From assembly GCA_021014325.1 (NCBI GenBank), contig CM037461.1, forward strand, positions 10,507,501 through 10,571,500: DNA of 64,000 nt, read 5' to 3'. The notes below the pieces were generated by a model that ran no database searches, had not been told where the DNA came from, and worked only from the letters and a program-made list of their open reading frames with translations. The stretch comes from Plazaster borealis (lineage: Eukaryota > Echinodermata > Asteroidea > Forcipulatida > Labidiasteridae). The position numbers and the translations under genes were made by a program. The first letter of the stretch is position 1; every line of letters begins with the position of its first letter. This document shows, piece by piece, positions 21,651-32,703 of this stretch.

Positions 21651-22343
21651 ATGTTTGTTACACAAACCAATATTCAAAACGAAGAAGCGCCGCTTCTCCA
21701 AACCGCAATTAACAATGTAAATGGTAAACTCCGAGTTGCCCTAAGAGATTTGCATTTAAAAAAAAACAACAATCTTGATGTTGACTCTATTATCAAGCTT
21801 AAGTTTGACTATGGTAATAATCCTAGTTATGCCTTGTTTACAGATGTTCGAGGAATGTACACCTTTGAAGATATGCAACAGCTTTTCAAAGAAAATATAC
21901 CCCAAATAGAACTCGAAATAAACAAAACAACGGGGGTTGTCACTATCGATATCGGTTGGGGTAGTGTGTATTATCAAATTGATGATGCAATGAGTTCACT
22001 ATTTGGCAGGCTCGATGGTTATTTAAGCGAAAGATGGTTCGAAGGTGATATGAAAGGAACGAGACCCTGAGGGTTCCATGTTCCTAACCTGGTTTTTATA
22101 CACCTCGATCAACTTTATGCGGCTTCTTATATTATTGATGGCGCCCCCTCGTCGCTGCTAGCCATAATCCCGTTCACATCTGAAAGCAGTGTAAACGTTA
22201 ATCTTGCTTACCCTATGTACAAAAAACTTGAAGCAGAACATATTTATAAACTAAACCTTCACGTGTTGGATGAACAAGGTATGTCTATGCGAGGCAATAT
22301 CATCTCTATAGTTGCAGTACTTGAGATTCAGCCTGTCCAGTAG
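21651..22343 (+). pseudogene. Polinton-type protein, copy A (one nonsense codon)
   Basis: ATG 21651 opens a frame with IQNEEAPLLQTAINN, LRVALRDLHL and MYTFEDMQQLFKENIPQIE. A single TGA at 22068-22070 interrupts it, after which the same frame runs on (GFHVPNLVFIHLDQLY, GAPSSLLAIIPF, YPMYKKLEAEHIYKLNLHVLD) to TAG at 22343, about 230 codons in all. The second half resembles a protein I associate with Polinton structural modules. Its role is unknown to me. The next gene is a diverged tandem copy. Changing one base (CGA to TGA) explains the break. Confidence 0.55.
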
Positions 22344-22416
22344 ATGCGTCTGTTAAAGCTATAAGCTTTGTTTGGTATAACTGCATTAACAATCTTCCGT
22401 AGACAAAAGATTAGTT

Positions 22417-23085
22417 ATGTTTGTAACACCAACCGATATTCAAATTGAAGAAGTGTCGCTTCTCCAGACTGTAATAGATAATACGGATGGCAAGCTCTAT
22501 GCCGCCCTCAGAGGTTTGCATTGTGAGGATGGCTATCGCAATATTGGGTCTTTGGCTGGAATTTTGTGGCGTTGTACCTTGGATGATAAACCTCAAAAGA
22601 TTATGGTCCCTGCAGGATTATATACCTTTGAATACCTACAAAATCTGTTCACAAAAGAGCTGCCCCAAGTATCGGTCGAGATGGATAAAGCAACAAATCT
22701 GGTCATGTTCAACATTCCAAGAGGCGACGCTAAAAAAAATGCCCTCTGATATACGCCGGCTGTTAGGCATCAAATGAAAAAGGTTGAATTGATGGGGAAT
22801 ACGAGGGGGACAAACCATCGAACTTCAATATTCACAAGTGGTTATTCATACACCTCGATCAACTTGCTACAGCCGCCAACATTGTTGGTGGCGCTCCTCC
22901 AACACTACTAGCCATAACCCCAGCCGCACCCAAAGGTGTTATAAACATTAATCCTACTTATCCTATGTACAAAAAAATTGAGGTTGGGCACATACGTCAA
23001 TTGAACCTTCGCGTGTTATATAAAAATAACCTATTGCTACAAAACCGTAGCAACCCCATAACTGTTGTGCTTGAAATTCGAGAAA
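22417..23085 (+). pseudogene. Polinton-type protein, copy B (tandem duplicate, frameshifted)
   Basis: The start (MFVTPTDIQIEE.SLLQTVIDN) is parallel to copy A, with matching LYAALRGLHC and LYTFEYLQNLFTKELPQVSVEMD. The frame ends at 22749. The counterpart of the second half (HLDQL..AANIVGGAPP, YPMYKKIEVGH) follows in a shifted frame to about 23085. The sequence just upstream (GTTAAAGCTATAAGCT at about 22,354) also occurs before copy A (21,548), so gene plus 5' region were duplicated together. Confidence 0.55.
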
Positions 23086-23713
23086 ATGCCTAAGATACCA
23101 ACAGCTCCTACCATCGAAACAACTGAGTGATTGTATCCCCTTCTTGAGCCCGAGGACAACAACGCAGGCTCTAATTATCGCCTGACTGAAATCTGCAACC
23201 TCGAATGAAGTAAGCTGTACAAAAAGTACGGTAGATCTATCAGTGTTGTTGATGGTATTGACACAGCGTTGATTCTATCCTGCCTTGGATTGGGAGCTGC
23301 AGGTGTAGGGTTGCTCACCACAATTATAGCCACACCTGTTGTCGTTACACTTGAATCAGCTGCAGTTGTTTGTGGTCTTGCCGGAATTGCCAGTAAGTTC
23401 GTTTCTCGACGGCTCCTTGTAAAAGCTAAAAAACACAATGAGATTCGTGTTCTCGCCCTATCTTAGCTCAACAGCATTTCAGATGTGATCTCACAAGCTC
23501 TACAAGATGGGCACATCTCCCCTGAAGAGTTTAAGCTGGTAATTAACGAAATAAAAAAATATAGACAAATAAAAGCTGATATTCAGAAAAAAAGTCACAC
23601 AGTATACGTGGCTCAAACCAATGAAGCAGCAAAAAACGAGCTGATAGTCGAAGCTTGAGCTTCAATAATGAAAGAGCTTGCAGAAGCTACCTCAAAAACA
23701 GCACTGAAATAAA
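23086..23713 (+). pseudogene. Polinton-type membrane protein, four in-frame stops
   Basis: From ATG 23086 one frame reads to TAA near 23,713 with stops at 23128 (TGA), 23206 (TGA), 23464 (TAG) and 23656 (TGA). Visible parts are LYPLLEPEDNNAGSNYRLTE, KLYKKYGRSISVVDGIDTAL, a hydrophobic Gly-rich pair of helices (LGLGAAGVGLLTTIIATPVV and SAAVVCGLAGIASKF), then a charged helical tail (ISPEEFKLVINEIKKY). This layout is common in invertebrate Polinton-like modules. Its function is unknown. It directly follows copy B. Confidence 0.55.
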
Positions 23714-24210
23714 GTGCGGTTGCTTTGCCAATTTAAAATTCAGCCGTGGTAGAAAACTTAACGAACCTCCACCCAGTTATTCACAAACGTAAACACTAAT
23801 CTTTTGCCTACGGTTAGGTTCATTCATAATTGTGTATACCGTGCTACACTCCATCGTGTATATAGGTGCGGTGTGTATATACCAAATGAGGTGTTAAGGT
23901 TGAGAAACTCTGGCTGTGTATACCCCAAACCAAAAGTGGTCCAGAACCCCACGTGCTCTATTTGTATATACCCCAAACCAAAAGTGGTCCAGAACCCCCA
24001 TTGTTCATACATTTTTACATCCTATAGGTAACAATATGTAACCCCCAAAAGTGATAAAAGAAAACCATTCTTGTTTAGAATTATTTATTTCACTTGCCAA
24101 CATTCATAAATTCTTATCTTGAATATGAAAATAACTTTTAAGTTTACATGTTAACAGCTTGAAAATAACAAACAACCCCTATCACAAAATCAATTTGACT
24201 TGATGTTTAA
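23714..24210. repeat. Spacer with two-copy direct repeat
   Basis: The unit TATACCCCAAACCAAAAGTG plus GTCCAGAACCCC occurs at about 23,927-23,958 and again at 23,966-23,998. The rest is AT-rich without recognised genes. Confidence 0.6.
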
Positions 24211-24552
24211 AGGGTTTGGGTAATTTGTGTATGACACATAACACAATGTCCACAGATATACATTAAACTTACACGGTTTGAAGATTAAGATGGTAAAAAG
24301 CTTCCCTTAAAATATTACTTGCTGAGGTGCTGTAGTTTTTTCGAAATGAGTAAAACAATGTCACAAAAATTATTCTAGCATGTACAACATATTTACCAGT
24401 ACTGGTATTTACGCGACTCACCTGAAAACATCGCTCAAAAACTTGACGACTAATGAAGCTGAAACTTCTACAGGTAAATTATATTACATTCACAGTGAGT
24501 AGGGATTCAGGTTATGGCCAAAAAATTGATCTACAAAAGGTACCCAAACCCT
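24211..24552. mobile_element. TTAA-type MITE, family B
   Basis: It starts AGGGTTTGGGTAA after TTAA (24207-24210) and ends with the inverted TACCCAAACCCT before TCAA, one change from TTAA. It is 342 bp and non-coding. Confidence 0.8.
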
Positions 24553-24649
24553 TCAAATAGGTTGATTTCAATGAACAAAATAATAAACATGTGAGTCTAG
24601 AAATTAAAAGACATTTAAAGGGTTGATTTTTGGTTACTATTTCTTATTG

Positions 24650-25510
24650 GTAATATACTAACGTTAATTAAACGTTAATATAGCGTTAGAAAGGTTTATG
24701 TTAGATTATGGTTAAATAAAAACGTCAAATCAACGTTTATTTTAGGTTTTCATGGTTGGTTCGTTTTTGATTGATAAAATAACGTTTAATCAACATTTGT
24801 TGTTGGTTTTTATAGTTGGTTAATTTCGGGTGAATAAAGTAACGTTTAATCAACGTTTGTTTTGCGTATTAATGGTTGGTTTGCTTTTGGTTAATAAAAT
24901 AACGTTTAATCAACGTTCGTTGTTGGTTCTTATGGTTGGTTAATATCTGGTTGATAACAAAACGTTTTTTCAACGTTAGTTGTTGGTTTTCATGGTTGGT
25001 TCACTTTTGGTTGATAAAATAACATTAGATCAACGTTAGTTGTTGGTTTCATGGTTGGTTCTCTTAAGGTTAATAAAATAACATTTAGTCAACGTTCGTT
25101 GTTGGTTCTTATGGTTGGTTAAAATCTGGTTGATAAAAGAACGTTTAATCAACGTTTGTTTTTGCTATTAATGGTTGGTTCACTTTTGGTTAATAAAATA
25201 ACGTTTTATCAACGTTCGTTGTTGGTTCGTATGATTTGTTAATATCTGGTTGATAAAATAACGTTTAATCAATGTTAGTTGTTGGTTTTCATGGTTGTAT
25301 AGTTCACTTTTGGTTGATAAAATAACGTTAATTCAACATTTGTTTTGGGTTGTCTAAAATAACGTTTATTCAACGTTTATTTTTGGTTTTAATGGTTGTT
25401 AAAATTTTGGTTGAAAACATTAGCGGTTTTAATCAACGTTTATGTTAGTCTTACTGCACAGTTGGAATTATTTTTGGTAGGAGAAATTTTAATTAACGTT
25501 TTAATCAATG
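24650..25510. repeat. 60-bp minisatellite built on AACGTTTAATCAACGTT
   Basis: About eleven tandem copies of a unit of close to 60 bp. Each starts near TAACGTTTAATCAACGTTTG, followed by TTGGTTTT.ATGGTTGGTT and TTTTGGTTGATAAAA. Alternate copies share variants (TAATATCTGG against CACTTTTGG), suggesting a 120-bp higher-order unit. It decays after about 25,390. Confidence 0.85.
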
Positions 25511-26395
25511 TTTGTATGAGGTTTTAAAGGTAACAGAACCTAGCCCAAATGTACTTACACTATCTTGTTAATTTAAACTGATTATGATTTCTTAAAGGAG
25601 GATCATTCAATCAATTGGCGAACAAAAAAAGACAATTGTTATTCTTGACAGACTTTGTTCTGTTGTATACATGAAAATCTCAATGGATTGTTTAAAAGTT
25701 TGAACTTGAGAAAGGTTTAAGTCAGGTGCCTTTCTCGGATACTTGAAAGTACACAAATCTCTGGAACAAGCAGCAAGTTTTTTTTTCCCTTGCAATTTCG
25801 ATGACCAAAGCCTTAGTTTTCCGCAGGTTTGTTATTATATGTGGAAGGTTTGGTGGGAACCGTTCTTTGAAAATTACCAAAATTATACCCCGCTTGTAGG
25901 AGTTTTTGATCAGGTCGTGACCCCATTAGCCCATGGCGCTATATTAGAAGGTAGGAACGATTGTAGCCTACAATATACAGGGTAGATCGTGCACCCACTA
26001 TGCATAGACCCAATGCAAATGCTGAAGAGCATTCAGCTTATTAGTTATGAGGTGTAAATTACAAGTTGCCCACCATGGAGTATATTGCTAAGCCAGAGGT
26101 GAAAGTAGTTACACTGTGCCTATACTTCGGTGTATACTACAAGGTAGAGCTTATTGGCTTATCTTGTTGAAACCAGGGTGCAATGGATGGGTCAGATTTT
26201 GTTAATGGCAGATTCGCGTCATTCCTCCCTCCATCATTTTGACCATACAGAGCGAGTTAACGTTCTCATGTGTTTTCTTAATTAACAAGTAGTGTAATCA
26301 GCTGTAACTCCCACAAGTTACTTTTATGGCAATTTCCGTTGATAAACTTGGACTATAATCAGCATTCGCCGACGAAAACCAATTTAGTCTCATAA
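25511..26395. other. Unassigned sequence with degenerate family A MITE
   Basis: About 25,540-25,880 carries landmarks of family A MITEs (TTGCAATTTCGATGACC, CGCAGGTTTGTTATTATATG) in heavily mutated form. The remainder shows nothing I recognise. Confidence 0.45.
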
Positions 26396-27391
26396 CTTGA
26401 AGAAATCTAAAAATCTTGGTTTAGTTAACGTTGAATCAACGTTGCCTTAGGTTGACATCAATATGCAAATTTATAGCTGGATACAAACAGCAGCCCAAAC
26501 TCAATGTTAAAATGCAACAGTTTTGGTGTAATTTGTAAATTTAATGATTTTTTGTTTAATTTCTTTCTTAATTCTTTTAGGAAAAAGTGGTTTAGGCATC
26601 AACAGTTTAGTTTCTTCAATACTTTCAGTTGCTAACTATTAATTAAAAATTTAACCAATTAAGTACAAAAAGAGACAACCATGACTGCAGATTCCATGTA
26701 TCCTTGACTACTTATATATAAAACATGCCGTACAGTAGGTTGTATAGGTCTATATAGGCAGTAGTATGTATAGCAACTAGTACCAACTTAATATTAAAAA
26801 GTTATTTAGAATATTAAAAAAAATTATAAAATTATCCTAATTACTTAGGTCAACGTTGATTAACCAACCCAATTAAGGTTAATGTAACATTGTTTCAATG
26901 TTGATTTACTATTGTATTTTAACCTTTTATCAATAAGCAAGTTAATGTTGAAACAACAATCACATAAAAACGTTAAAGTAACTAGTTGAAAAGAGGTTAA
27001 CGTAACATTGTTTCAACGTTAACAATTAACGTTGATTAAACATTACATCAATAAGCAGAATTTGTTGAATCAATGTTCACATAAAACATTTAAATAACTT
27101 GATAAAACGTTGAGATAACATTGTTTCTAAGTCTAAAATCTAACGTTGATTAAACATTATATCAAGAAGCAGAATAAGGTTCAATCAACGTTCTCATAAA
27201 AACGTTAAAGTAACTAGTTGACAAAACGTTAATGTAACAATGTTTCTATGTTTAAAATTAACGTTGATTAAGTATTATATCAATGAGCAGATTTACGTTG
27301 AATCTACATTCGCACTTAACGTTAAATCAACGTTCATTGTAAACCGTATAAAAACGTTGTTTCAACGTACTGATGCTATCTGGGTAGTAAG
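26396..27391. repeat. Second AACGTT-rich tandem repeat ending in TGCTATCTGGG
   Basis: Units of about 120 bp containing ATTAACGTTGATTAAACATT, ATATCAA.AAGCAGA and AAAACGTTAAAGTAACTAGT repeat three to four times between about 26,850 and 27,370. The block stops at TGCTATCTGGG (27,381-27,391), which looks like an element terminus. Coding homology to Harbinger transposase begins soon after. Together with the 60-bp array it may form the two arms of one non-autonomous element, but I could not find the matching left end. Confidence 0.6.
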
Positions 27392-27479
27392 CGCACAAAA
27401 TCAGGAGACCCACGAAATTGGACCAACCCTTCAACATGATCCCTTAGGTGCTTCCAAACTTGTTATGTCTTACCCTGTG

Positions 27480-28192
27480 AACTCAATTACTTTTTACAGT
27501 GAATCAATGCAATTCTTTGCCACTGGTGCATTTTACACGGTCGAAGGAGATCTCCATGACGTCAGTGTTCCGTCAGTATGCCGTATTGTGCATCGGGTTG
27601 CCAACTCACTTGCTAGGATGACAATTGATGTTATCAAATTCTCGGTAGAGCCCCAGGATGTGATGAGGGTCAAGCAGGAGTTTTTTGCAATGGCAGGTTT
27701 CCCTGGCGTTGTTGGTGCGGTGGACTGCACCAATGTCCGTCTGTGCGGGGCTTTTCTTGGAGATGACGAGGACCTGTATGTGAACAGAAAAGGCTATCAT
27801 AGCATCAATGTTCAGGCAGTTTGTGACGCCAACTTCCACGTACTGAATGTTGTTGCTAGATGGCCTGGAAGTACACATGATAGCGCCGTCCTGCACAGGA
27901 GCCGCCTTGGGAAACTTTTTAACAATGGAAGGTTTGTACATATTACATTGATCTGCAGTACTTATAAGCAAATTATTTTACGCCAAGAGGAACACACACT
28001 ACCTATAAGCCTAAATGACCACTTACATTACTACAGAAGGTATATGGCCTACTAACAGTAAACATGATAGTTCTTCCTCTGTACTTTCAGACTTCAGGAA
28101 GTTCTTATTGGGGACAGTGGCTACGCTTTAAGGCGCTGGCTGATGACACCAGTGGAAGACCAACACACAGCTGCCCACATACGTTACAACTG
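27480..28192 (+). pseudogene. PIF/Harbinger transposase (HARBI1-like), partial
   Basis: A reading frame open from 27240 has Harbinger homology from about 27480: SMQFFATGAFYTVEGDLHDVS, VPSVCRIVHRV, GFPGVVGAVDCTNVRL (first catalytic Asp in GAVDCT) and NVVARWPGSTHDSAVLHRS (second Asp). A donor-like G|GTTTGT follows LGKLFNNGR. The next exon, after TACTTTCAG (28,091), reads LQEVLIGDSGYALRRWLMTP and ends at G|GTAAGTG. The N-terminal exons and the last exon with the third acidic residue are absent: an AACGTT-rich element abuts upstream and a Crypton-type fragment lies downstream. It is the nuclease that excises and inserts Harbinger elements. The partner Myb-like gene lies at 30.4 kb on the other strand, the usual arrangement. 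Confidence 0.85.
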
Positions 28193-28530
28193 GTAAGTGT
28201 CAATAGGAACTAGGAATTTCACATCCAGTAGAGCACACACCACCAGGGACACACACTCACAGACACACAAAGTGAAAACATTACTAACCGGAGTGTGATA
28301 TCAAGCGATAACCTACTCCCAGTTTTTTATATTGCACTCTGCGTATTGAGAGTGCCAATGGGTCACGCTCCGCATACAGTCAGTGTAAAAATTACAATCT
28401 ACACTTCGTGCGTGCATGCTGTTCGTCATGAAATAACGCTCTGAAATTTTAAACTTTGCGCATTGCACGTGTGACGCTCGTCATGAAAAATTACTTAAAT
28501 TTATTACGGCCAACTCTTTGATCAGCAAAA
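28193..28530. other. Spacer between Harbinger and Crypton fragments
   Basis: No gene. It includes a short CACACA-rich stretch near 28,230-28,280 and CpG-containing sequence (TGCGTATTGAGAG...). Confidence 0.4.
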
Positions 28531-29215
28531 TGGCGTACCTAAGCATTTCTAAGAAACATGACGTTCCTTTCATCCGTAAACGCTTTGGTAGTCATTCTGC
28601 GGACGAATTTGACAAAAAACGAGTCAAGTCAACACCTATAAATACAATAAAAGCCAACAATCATGCGGCTAAAGTTTTGAGAACGTATCTCGCATAAAAA
28701 AACGAAGCGGTGGAATTCAAAGTCTTGGAGCCATCCAAACTGAGCAAGCTGTTTTCTGGATTTTATTTGGACGCAAGGACAGTTGATGGTGAGCTGTATA
28801 AAGCAACATCAATAGAACAGATTAGACACAGTCTGAACTGTCACTAGAAGGCTCCACCACACAATAAACAATACGACATCATCAAAGACCGCGATTTCAT
28901 TGATGCAAACAAATCATTCAAAACCGCACTTCGTGAAATGAAGTCAGAAGGAAAAGGCAGTATCAACCATCATCATCCAGTCATCAATGACAATGACCTC
29001 AAAAAGCTGAACACCAGCTTCACAACAACAACGCCAATCCAACTTCAAGAGAAGGTACAAAGTTTGATATCAGACTGTACTTCTTCCGACATGGGTCAGA
29101 AAATATGCATGATTTCACCAAGGACACCTTCGCTGTGAAAGTAGATGCCAGTACAGATGAAAGGTACAGATTTATACTCGATTTATGCCTGAATGTCGTG
29201 GAAGCCCTCATTGTC
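28531..29215 (+). pseudogene. Crypton-type tyrosine recombinase (KIAA1958/DUF3504-like) N-terminal fragment
   Basis: From ATG 28,531 the frame reads MAYLSISKKHDVPFIRKRFG, then KLSKLFSGFYLDARTVDGELY (sparse residues typical of the DNA-binding region of Crypton-derived proteins), with stops near 28,696 and 28,843. Another stretch (KSFKTALREMKSEGKGSINH) leads, after a frame change near 29,055, to LYFFRHGSENMHDFTKDTFAVK. That YF.R.G.EN motif is characteristic of the DUF3504-type domain. The catalytic R-H-R-Y part is missing. It lies inside the Harbinger interval, so it inserted there or was captured. Confidence 0.55.
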
Positions 29216-29582
29216 CGGTAGCTTCGTTCGAAAAAAACCATAGAACTATTGAATCAGTCAGTCAGAATCTTCTGAGTAGAAACTTATCTCACTTTGCCGC
29301 AGTTTAGACAAATCTGAGAAGTATTCCGATCCCATGTACTTTCAGCAAACTTATCCGAATTAGATAGCTCACCATACCAAGCCTCAAAACTGTGATTTAA
29401 AAACTTAAATTAATCTTCAGAATCAGTTGCATTTTTAGTAATACTTCTGGGAGTGACCTAGAAATATGTCAGGAAACTTCCAAGTGTTCCTTGTCAATCT
29501 TTATTTATTCGCGCTGTAGCACAAGGCGAGCTTCTTGATTGCTCTAAGAAAGTTTGAGATTTAATTTCACTCTATCATTTTT
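29216..29582. other. Unassigned spacer
   Basis: No gene or repeat recognised. Confidence 0.4.
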
Positions 29583-29599
29583 TTATATTGTTTGTGGTG

Positions 29600-30414
29600 G
29601 GGTTGAGCCTGCTAAAAAAACAGAGAAACTATAGGTACCATTTGCTATCAAGTCCATGACTTCCACATCATCACGCAGCCCGGCTTGTGTGATGGGGTGT
29701 GATTCTCCATCAGTTTGGGACACGATGCCATCCTTTGCTACTGGTGCCAGCGCCTCAAACACCTTACTCAAAACCTTGTTCTCTGGGGGCTTCTTGCCTC
29801 TACCTGCAAAAAAAAAAAAAAAAATATCTTTACAAGTAACTGTAAAATATTAGCTATACATATTATTAAAAAACTACCCCCTATGAAATGATCCACATGT
29901 GTTTGATTTTTGATCAACAAGGCTTTATACAATTTCTCATATTAAAAATTGTTTATTGTTTAATTATTGATGTACAGTTATTCATTAATAAAACTGCACC
30001 TCCAGCCCTCCCCAAAATAGATAATTAATCAAGCTTAAAAACATCATCCTAAAAAACCCAAAATTTTTCATGTAGTTGAAGGTACATTCTTTTTTTATTT
30101 AAAATTTTATTTTATTAAATAAATAAACCTGTGCCTACCAGTTTGGTTACAGACCCTGTGATATATCGAGCATCACTTGAAATGGTCTGCCACTTTTTTC
30201 AAATTTTCTGCCAATCCCGCTGACTACATCCGTTCTCCACGAGAACACTACTACACATATTCCAGTAGTGGGCCTTGGTTTTCTCCACGTTAGCATTGCT
30301 TTTGTTACTTCTGCCCACAAGCTTGTGTCTATTTTGCATCACAAACTCGACTAGCATGCTAATTTCTTCAAAAGACCAATTACCGGCACGGTCAACTTTT
30401 TTGGCCATCTCCAT
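29600..30414 (-). pseudogene. Harbinger Myb/SANT-like DNA-binding protein, one nonsense codon
   Basis: Exon 1 runs 30414-30129: WSFEEISMLVEFVMQNRHKL, then KAHYWNMCSSV and QRDWQKI, a TGA at 30201-30199, and KKWQTISSDAR in the same frame. This is the trihelix/Myb-SANT fold that Harbinger elements use to bring the transposase into the nucleus and onto their ends. The donor CAG|GTTTAT and acceptor TTTTGCAG join it in phase to exon 2 from 29803 (GRGKKPPENKVLSKVFEALAP...VMDLIANGT). The later C-terminal exons are not found. TGA replaces an Arg codon (CGA) most simply. It is convergent with the transposase fragment at 27.5-28.2 kb. Confidence 0.7.
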
Positions 30415-30775
30415 TTTTTTGCATTAGAACCTAGCCTACTCAAACAATCAACCTAGGCCTTGGTTATTTCACTTTTGCAGCGGGGCCTACACCAATGCCA
30501 AACAAACTAAACTAAAATTATGCCTTCTAAATTCCTCGCTGTATTTTGTAACTAACACTACAGTAACACGTTCGTTCCGTTGGTGGTGATCGGTGATAAA
30601 CTAACTTAGTTTGAAACCGTTTACTGAAAGTGACAGGAAAAATACTATCCAAATGACATCGGCTACAAGATTAATTGAAAAATTTACCTAGATACGTATA
30701 ATACTTGCGTGTTTTTGAGCTTGGAGCCAACAAAAAGTTGTACCATAACGATCTGCCGATCAGCCATCTTGCTGA

Positions 30776-30895
30776 GGACGTGTTTGATGAAATCGATCCT
30801 AGAATCGTTCTTAGCTAGGATCCATCTTAAGGCTGGGACTCGTCCTAAGTCCTAAGATTAATCCTAAGTTAGGAAGAGTTTGGTGAAATCGACAA
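30776..30895. repeat. Probable Harbinger terminal region
   Basis: CGTGTTTGATGAAATCGATC and GAGTTTGGTGAAATCGACAA bracket a segment full of TCCTAAG/CTTAGGA inverted pairs. Such GATTTCATCAAAC-type ends with nested inverted repeats are typical of Harbinger ends in marine invertebrates. It would be the end of the element holding the Myb gene. The left partner was not found. Confidence 0.45.
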
Positions 30896-31217
30896 CTGGT
30901 TTTACCATACTATTTGGCTAGGTGTAGATGGGGAATGTTAAATTAAAAAATATTAAAAAAATGGCGGAGTACTGATTATTTAATTAAAAACGGACAGTTG
31001 ACCACAGTCCGATGGCATCAAGCAAAGTTAATGATGGTCATTACTAAGAAATAAGGGAAGTTTTATATGTTTCACAAGAAAAGTTATTAAATAAGAACCA
31101 CTTTCTTAGTTAGCACCCATGATTTAGGATGACATGTATTAAGCATTTCTTTTTTGTATGTTTATTTGCAGTTTGAATTACGTTAAAATATGAAAGCAAG
31201 ATTTCTAGTCCGTGTCA
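30896..31217. other. Unassigned AT-rich spacer
   Basis: Nothing recognised. Confidence 0.4.
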
Positions 31218-32310
31218 CAACTGTGCCTTACTCATTGATGAGCCACAACATTTGAATTCTTCTCTGCTAACCTGGGATCAGAAGGGTGTACTGCACCTGT
31301 ATCAAGATGACCGATTCAACAGTAAAGGAGTCCAAGATCAAAAGAGGGCGGCACTAACAAGACAAGAAAAGGCTCTATGCTTGATGATTGAAGGCAACAG
31401 GGCAACCGATGAACTTTAAAAGCAGCTTCATAAGTTTGAACTGGTGTATGACAACCTAGTTCAGAAGCATGGGGCTTATACCGAGCAGATATTGGATGAC
31501 GATGAATTTATTGCGGATTAGGAAATGTTGGAAGAATGCCAACAAATGTTCATAGCTGTACAGTGTGAGACAAAAGTTCATACATAACTCCAACATCTAC
31601 TGAGAAAGATTCAAACCCAACGAAAGAAGCCAGTGCCAGTGCAGAGAAAACTAGTTCCAGTTAAGACCAGTCCAATTCAAGTGCCAAGCAAATATCCAGT
31701 GCAGAGCAAACTAGTACAACTTCCAGTGCCAAGCAGATAACAGAATCTGATAGCCATATTAGCATAAATGAAACAAGTGATCAGGAGGAAAAGCAGAAGA
31801 AAGTGAATACAACAAACCATGATGTTGAAAAATTCTGCTATGAGGGCAACAGCACCAGTACGATGTGTGAGTCAAAGTCCCTGATCAAGCATCAATCACA
31901 TTCAGCAGAAAGATCCCAAGTCAATGCCTCTCAGTGACAAGTGCTGGATTTGTCGCGCTTCCAGCCACTGGGATGACTCCAAACAACAGATTTAAGAGGG
32001 TTAAAGAGAACCATGTCTGCTTCAGCTGCCTCAAAAGGCAGGAAAAGGCCACAATGTGTCTACATGTTCAAGAAGACGACAGTGCACAGAGATGATGAAT
32101 GGAATCCAGTGTAAACAATTTCACAACCAGTTACTGCATCTTACTCCCCAGAAAACCACCGGTTCAGTCAGTGTTGCAGTAAGTACAGCCCAAGCAGAAG
32201 TATTACTATTAGTCCTGCAAGTGCAGATCATGGGAACCCAGATTACTCAACCACATTATGTCCTTCTTAAATCCGTATTTACAAGGACATTGGTCCCTCA
32301 AAACTTTTAA
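31218..32310 (+). pseudogene. BEL/Pao-type retrotransposon gag fragment
   Basis: Broken frames carry N-terminal gag-like sequence (DQKRAALTRQEKALCLMIEG, HKFELVYDNLVQKHGAYTEQ). Then come a Ser/Gln-rich spacer and a zinc-binding region: MPLSDKCWICRASSHWDD, HVCFSCLKRQEKGHNVSTC and RRRQCTEMMNGIQCKQFHNQ, ending LLHLTPQ. This Cys/His pattern is typical of Pao-type Gag just before the protease. The few following codons (EVLLLVLQVQIMG) resemble the start of the protease. Several stops and shifts are present and no reverse transcriptase follows, so it is a truncated relic. Confidence 0.6.
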
Positions 32311-32321
32311 CTGAACAAGAT

Positions 32322-32698
32322 TACATATGAACGTTTGGTAATCACTCTTAAAATCAATGGCAATAAAAACTTTTGGTTAGAAGCCTAAAGCAGCTTTCGA
32401 TATTGTAAAGCATTTTGAGACACATTTTACTTCAAAGTAATGTGGATTTGTGAAAAGATATCAGTTTTAATGCCCCAAAATTTGAATCTGAGAAGCGTTT
32501 CTCAGATTGTGTATTGCTATTGGGGATTATTCTTCCTGTGTGTTTATAACTGCTCCATATTTTCAGCAATATCTCAAAACCGAGAACACATTTTGAACTG
32601 AAATGTTAACATGTTAGTTTGATTGTATTCGTCTAAATGTATATACGATTAAAACAATGGACCACCTCCAAAAACCAAAGGTATACTTTCCCTTTAAA
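32322..32698. mobile_element. MITE, family C, copy 1
   Basis: Shares a series of blocks with 42466-42835: TTTGGTAATCACT, AATCTGAGAAGCGTTTCTCA, TCAGATTGTGTATT, ATTATTCTTCC and AAAGGTATACTTT near the right end. The ends are approximate; the right end is close to GGTATACTTTCCCTTTAA. Confidence 0.65.
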
Positions 32699-32703
32699 CA
32701 GAC

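Noticed and set aside
23086..23713. TGA read as an amino acid (recoding)
   Set aside because: The stops are at CpG-derived positions, a TAG is also present, and neighbouring Polinton genes have frameshifts; decay is simpler.
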